Both the position numbers and the translations under genes were made by a program. Under the pieces are notes generated by a model that saw only the letters and a program-made list of their open reading frames with translations, was not told the origin of the DNA and made no database searches. From positions 1 through 6,953 of the forward strand of contig VERC01000128.1 in assembly GCA_018882825.1 (NCBI GenBank): a stretch of 6,953 bases of DNA, read 5' to 3'. This stretch comes from Acidimicrobiia bacterium. Its GTDB lineage: Bacteria; Actinomycetota; Acidimicrobiia; Acidimicrobiales; Acidimicrobilacustridaceae. Of this stretch, positions 6,424-6,953 are shown in pieces. How positions within the stretch are numbered: position 1 is the first letter of the stretch; each line of letters opens with the position of its first letter.

Positions 6424-6953
6424 TCAGAAGTAGATGATCTTCTCGGCGCGGGCGGTGACCTCGTCGATGTCGTCGGTCCACGCGCCGGTCGACAGGTACT
6501 TCCAACCGCCGTCGCACACGATGAACACGATCGTTCCCTCGTCGATCTGAGAGGCGACGCGCACGGCGCCCGCCAGCGCGGCACCGGCCGAGATCCCCGA
6601 GAAGATCCCGCACTTCTCGGCGAGGAGTCGCGTGTACTCGATGGACTCGCGCGGCCGCACGATGCGCTTGCCGTCGAGCAGTTCCGGACCGCCCCACTTC
6701 TCGTAGACCGGCGGGATGTAACCCTCGTCGAGATTGCGCAGACCCTCGACGCTCTCGCCGAGCGGCGGCTCGACGGCGAGGACCTTGATGTCGGGGTTCT
6801 GCTCCTTGAGGAACGTGCCAACGCCCATGAGCGTGCCGCTGGTGCCGAGACCGGCGACGAAGTGGGTGATCTCGGGGACGTCGGCCCAGATCTCCGGCCC
6901 GGTGGTCTCGTAGTGGGCCCGCGGATTGGCCTCGTTGGCGTACTGGTAGAGGA
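6424..6953 (-). CDS. cysM: Cysteine synthase, CysM type (5' part beyond window edge)
   Basis: Only the last 175 residues are inside the window; the gene runs off the right edge. It is a fold-type II PLP enzyme of the cysteine synthase / cystathionine beta-synthase family, forming cysteine from an activated serine and a sulfur donor. Visible landmarks are ANPRAHYETTGPEIW, then HFVAGLGTSGTLMGVGTFL (about 31-49 of the visible part), containing the GTSGT loop that binds the PLP phosphate, then GLRNLDEG, GIFSGISAGAAL and DGGWKYLSTGAW. The last motif and GLRNLDEG closely match M. tuberculosis CysM (Rv1336), which uses O-phosphoserine and the sulfur carrier CysO; the arginine in that LRN stretch is, as I recall, the phosphoserine-contacting residue. 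That substrate preference is inferred. The PLP lysine lies outside the window. It sits upstream of murI, as expected for this locus. Confidence 0.93.
   Translation of the reverse strand, partial: LYQYANEANPRAHYETTGPEIWADVPEITHFVAGLGTSGTLMGVGTFLKEQNPDIKVLAVEPPLGESVEGLRNLDEGYIPPVYEKWGGPELLDGKRIVRPRESIEYTRLLAEKCGIFSGISAGAALAGAVRVASQIDEGTIVFIVCDGGWKYLSTGAWTDDIDEVTARAEKIIYF

Noticed and set aside
5142..6437. A 431-codon open frame on the plus strand opposite cysD and murI
   Set aside because: It crosses two real genes and an intergenic region, has low-complexity composition, and shows no family motif.
6381..6821. N-terminal extension of murI by 147 codons
   Set aside because: It is an out-of-frame, Ser/Arg-rich reading of cysM; glutamate racemases begin only a few residues before the FDSG motif.
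1..6953. Search for transposases, integrases, tRNA genes, CRISPR repeats, toxin-antitoxin or phage-defence genes
   Set aside because: None seen. Nearly all the DNA is explained by eight well-known families, and the remaining gaps are at most about 110 bases.

Overview
The window looks like a core-metabolism locus of a high-GC Gram-positive bacterium (Actinomycetota). The evidence is very high GC, frequent GTG starts, start codons that may be leaderless, and a gene set (cysM, murI, a metallo-beta-lactamase-fold protein, rph, rdgB) that I recall in the same order in Mycobacterium tuberculosis (Rv1336, Rv1338, Rv1339, Rv1340, Rv1341). The sequence diverges clearly from mycobacteria. A deep-branching actinobacterial class such as Acidimicrobiia would fit, but this is a guess.

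All genes but one lie on the minus strand, so they are read from right to left. The right edge holds the C-terminal 175 residues of a CysM-type cysteine synthase, followed after 43 bases by murI (glutamate racemase). After about 108 bases carrying a candidate promoter comes cysD, joined by a TGATG stop/start overlap to cysNC (ATP sulfurylase GTPase fused to APS kinase). Convergent to cysNC, on the plus strand, is a cysteine-free Rrf2-family regulator. A gap of about 64 bases, which must hold promoters for both directions, separates it from a metallo-beta-lactamase-fold hydrolase. That gene starts a tight trio: hydrolase, 7-base gap, rph (RNase PH), 4-base overlap, rdgB (nucleotide house-cleaning pyrophosphatase), which ends 10 bases from the left edge.

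Three genes serve sulfur assimilation. CysD and CysNC turn sulfate into APS and then PAPS, CysM makes cysteine, and the Rrf2 protein is a plausible local regulator. The other four serve peptidoglycan precursor supply (MurI), tRNA 3'-end maturation (RNase PH), removal of non-canonical purine nucleotides (RdgB) and possibly cyclic-nucleotide turnover (the hydrolase). The main point of interest is that cysDNC plus rrf2 sits inside an otherwise conserved actinobacterial cluster, and that CysD and CysN resemble the proteobacterial/NodPQ type more than the mycobacterial type. I see no mobile element, CRISPR array, RNA gene or clearly undescribed system. Intergenic space is small and is described below.
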